From Gammaproteobacteria bacterium (GTDB lineage Bacteria; Pseudomonadota; Gammaproteobacteria; Steroidobacterales; Steroidobacteraceae), in contig JASHTF010000383.1 in the NCBI GenBank assembly GCA_030040715.1, forward strand, positions 1 through 38,572: DNA of 38,572 nt, read 5' to 3'. This document shows positions 37,631 to 38,572 of this stretch, in pieces; within the stretch, counting starts at the first letter, position 1, and each line of letters starts with the position of its first letter. The position numbers and the translations under genes were made by a program. Under the pieces are notes generated by a model. That model made no database searches. It was not told the DNA's origin and worked only from the letters and a program-made list of their open reading frames with translations.

Positions 37631-38572
37631 ATGCCCATAGACCTGGCGCAATTTCATGAGACCTTCTATGAGGAGAGCTTCGAGGCCATCGCCGTCCTGG
37701 AGCAGGAGCTGCTGCGCCTGGATGTCGGCGAGCGCGATCCGAACCTGATTCATACCATCTTCCGCGCGGCGCACTCGATCAAGGGTGGCGCGGCGACCTT
37801 CGGCTTCCAGTCGATCAGCTCCTTCACTCATTCGCTCGAGGCCCTGCTCGATGAGGTGCGCGGCGGGCGGCTGCAACTGACGCAGCCGCTGGCGCAGCTG
37901 CTGCTGCGCGCAGTCGACGTGCTGCGGGGCATGCTGAGCGCACAACGCGCGCGGCTGTCGATCAACCCGCAGCAGATAGTGGATCTGCAGTTCGAGATGG
38001 AGCGCGCTTGCGCTCAGCAGCGCCCACTGCGGAGCGTGCAGGGTGATTCCGGCGCCGGCGGTGGTGCCGGTGCGGCCGCTCATGCGGCCAGCGACGCGTC
38101 GGCCGCAGCGTCCGCGGACGCAGTCACCGGCGCGGCCCCGGTGGCTTCACCGGCCGCGGACGCCCCCGCGGATGCGCCGCAAGCTGCGCGCCGCGGTTTG
38201 CGTCGCTACGACATCAGCGTGCGCCCGCTGCCGCATCTGTTCGCACGGCGCAACGATCCGCTGCGCCTGTTCCGCGGGCTGCAGGCGCTCGGGGAGCTAC
38301 GGGTTCACGCCGACGTGACGGCGCTACCGCCGCTGCAGGAGTTCGATCCAGAGAGTTGCTACCTGTCCTGGAGTCTGCAGCTGCAGACCACTGCCTCGCG
38401 CCAGGCGATCCTGGAGGTGTTCGAGTGGACCGAGGGCGACTGCGCGCTCGACGTGACCGCGATCGAGGAGCCGGCGCCCACGCCGATCGAATACGCCGCG
38501 GCCGAGCCTAGGGCCGCCGAGCGCCCGCCGATCGAGCGTCAACGCGCCGAGCAGCCGACCTCCGTACGCGGC
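37631..38572 (+). CDS. cheA: Chemotaxis histidine kinase CheA, N-terminal part (3' end off the window)
   Basis: Frame open to the window end: MPIDLAQFHETFYEESFEAIAVLEQELLRLD...IFRAAHSIKGGAATFGFQSISSFTHSLEALLDEVR (Hpt domain), Ala/Pro-rich linker, then a P2-like segment. Absent from the ORF list because no stop lies in the window. Confidence 0.93.
   Translation, partial: MPIDLAQFHETFYEESFEAIAVLEQELLRLDVGERDPNLIHTIFRAAHSIKGGAATFGFQSISSFTHSLEALLDEVRGGRLQLTQPLAQLLLRAVDVLRGMLSAQRARLSINPQQIVDLQFEMERACAQQRPLRSVQGDSGAGGGAGAAAHAASDASAAASADAVTGAAPVASPAADAPADAPQAARRGLRRYDISVRPLPHLFARRNDPLRLFRGLQALGELRVHADVTALPPLQEFDPESCYLSWSLQLQTTASRQAILEVFEWTEGDCALDVTAIEEPAPTPIEYAAAEPRAAERPPIERQRAEQPTSVRG

Noticed and set aside
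1-38572. CRISPR arrays, rRNA genes, transposases or prophage genes
   Set aside because: No regularly spaced 25-40-bp repeats, rRNA signatures, transposase motifs or phage structural genes were recognised; the only mobile element seen is the intein.

Overview
This is a high-GC, gene-dense window from a proteobacterial chromosome, probably gammaproteobacterial (MsrPQ, a ThrA fusion, the mnmA-nudJ-purB neighbourhood and uvrC-pgsA). Most of it is housekeeping: the thrABC operon, slipin/NfeD, TatD, msrPQ, a secreted GH3 glycosidase, purB, mnmA, fumC, two Nudix hydrolases, mazG, a PepSY/response-regulator/histidine-kinase operon, an ALDH7-like/saccharopine-dehydrogenase-like pair, a class II DAHP synthase, uvrC, pgsA, cheY and a truncated cheA. 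The standout is the 1427-aa aconitase ORF (16073..20356, minus strand). It is interrupted in frame by a 517-aa intein (17255..18805) with complete Hint splicing motifs and two LAGLIDADG-type endonuclease motifs. The intein lies inside the [4Fe-4S] ligand motif GYGCTT^CIGNSGPL. In the precursor its catalytic Cys1 sits exactly where a cluster-ligand Cys belongs, and after splicing the +1 extein Cys takes that place. This suggests a testable link between Fe-S/iron/redox state and protein splicing. Secondary observations are a 9-bp tandem array of Shine-Dalgarno-like units before msrP, an apparent CTG start of msrQ overlapping the msrP stop, and several small tandem repeats at gene ends and in intergenic DNA. 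All calls come from reading the sequence and the supplied ORFs; no database search was run.
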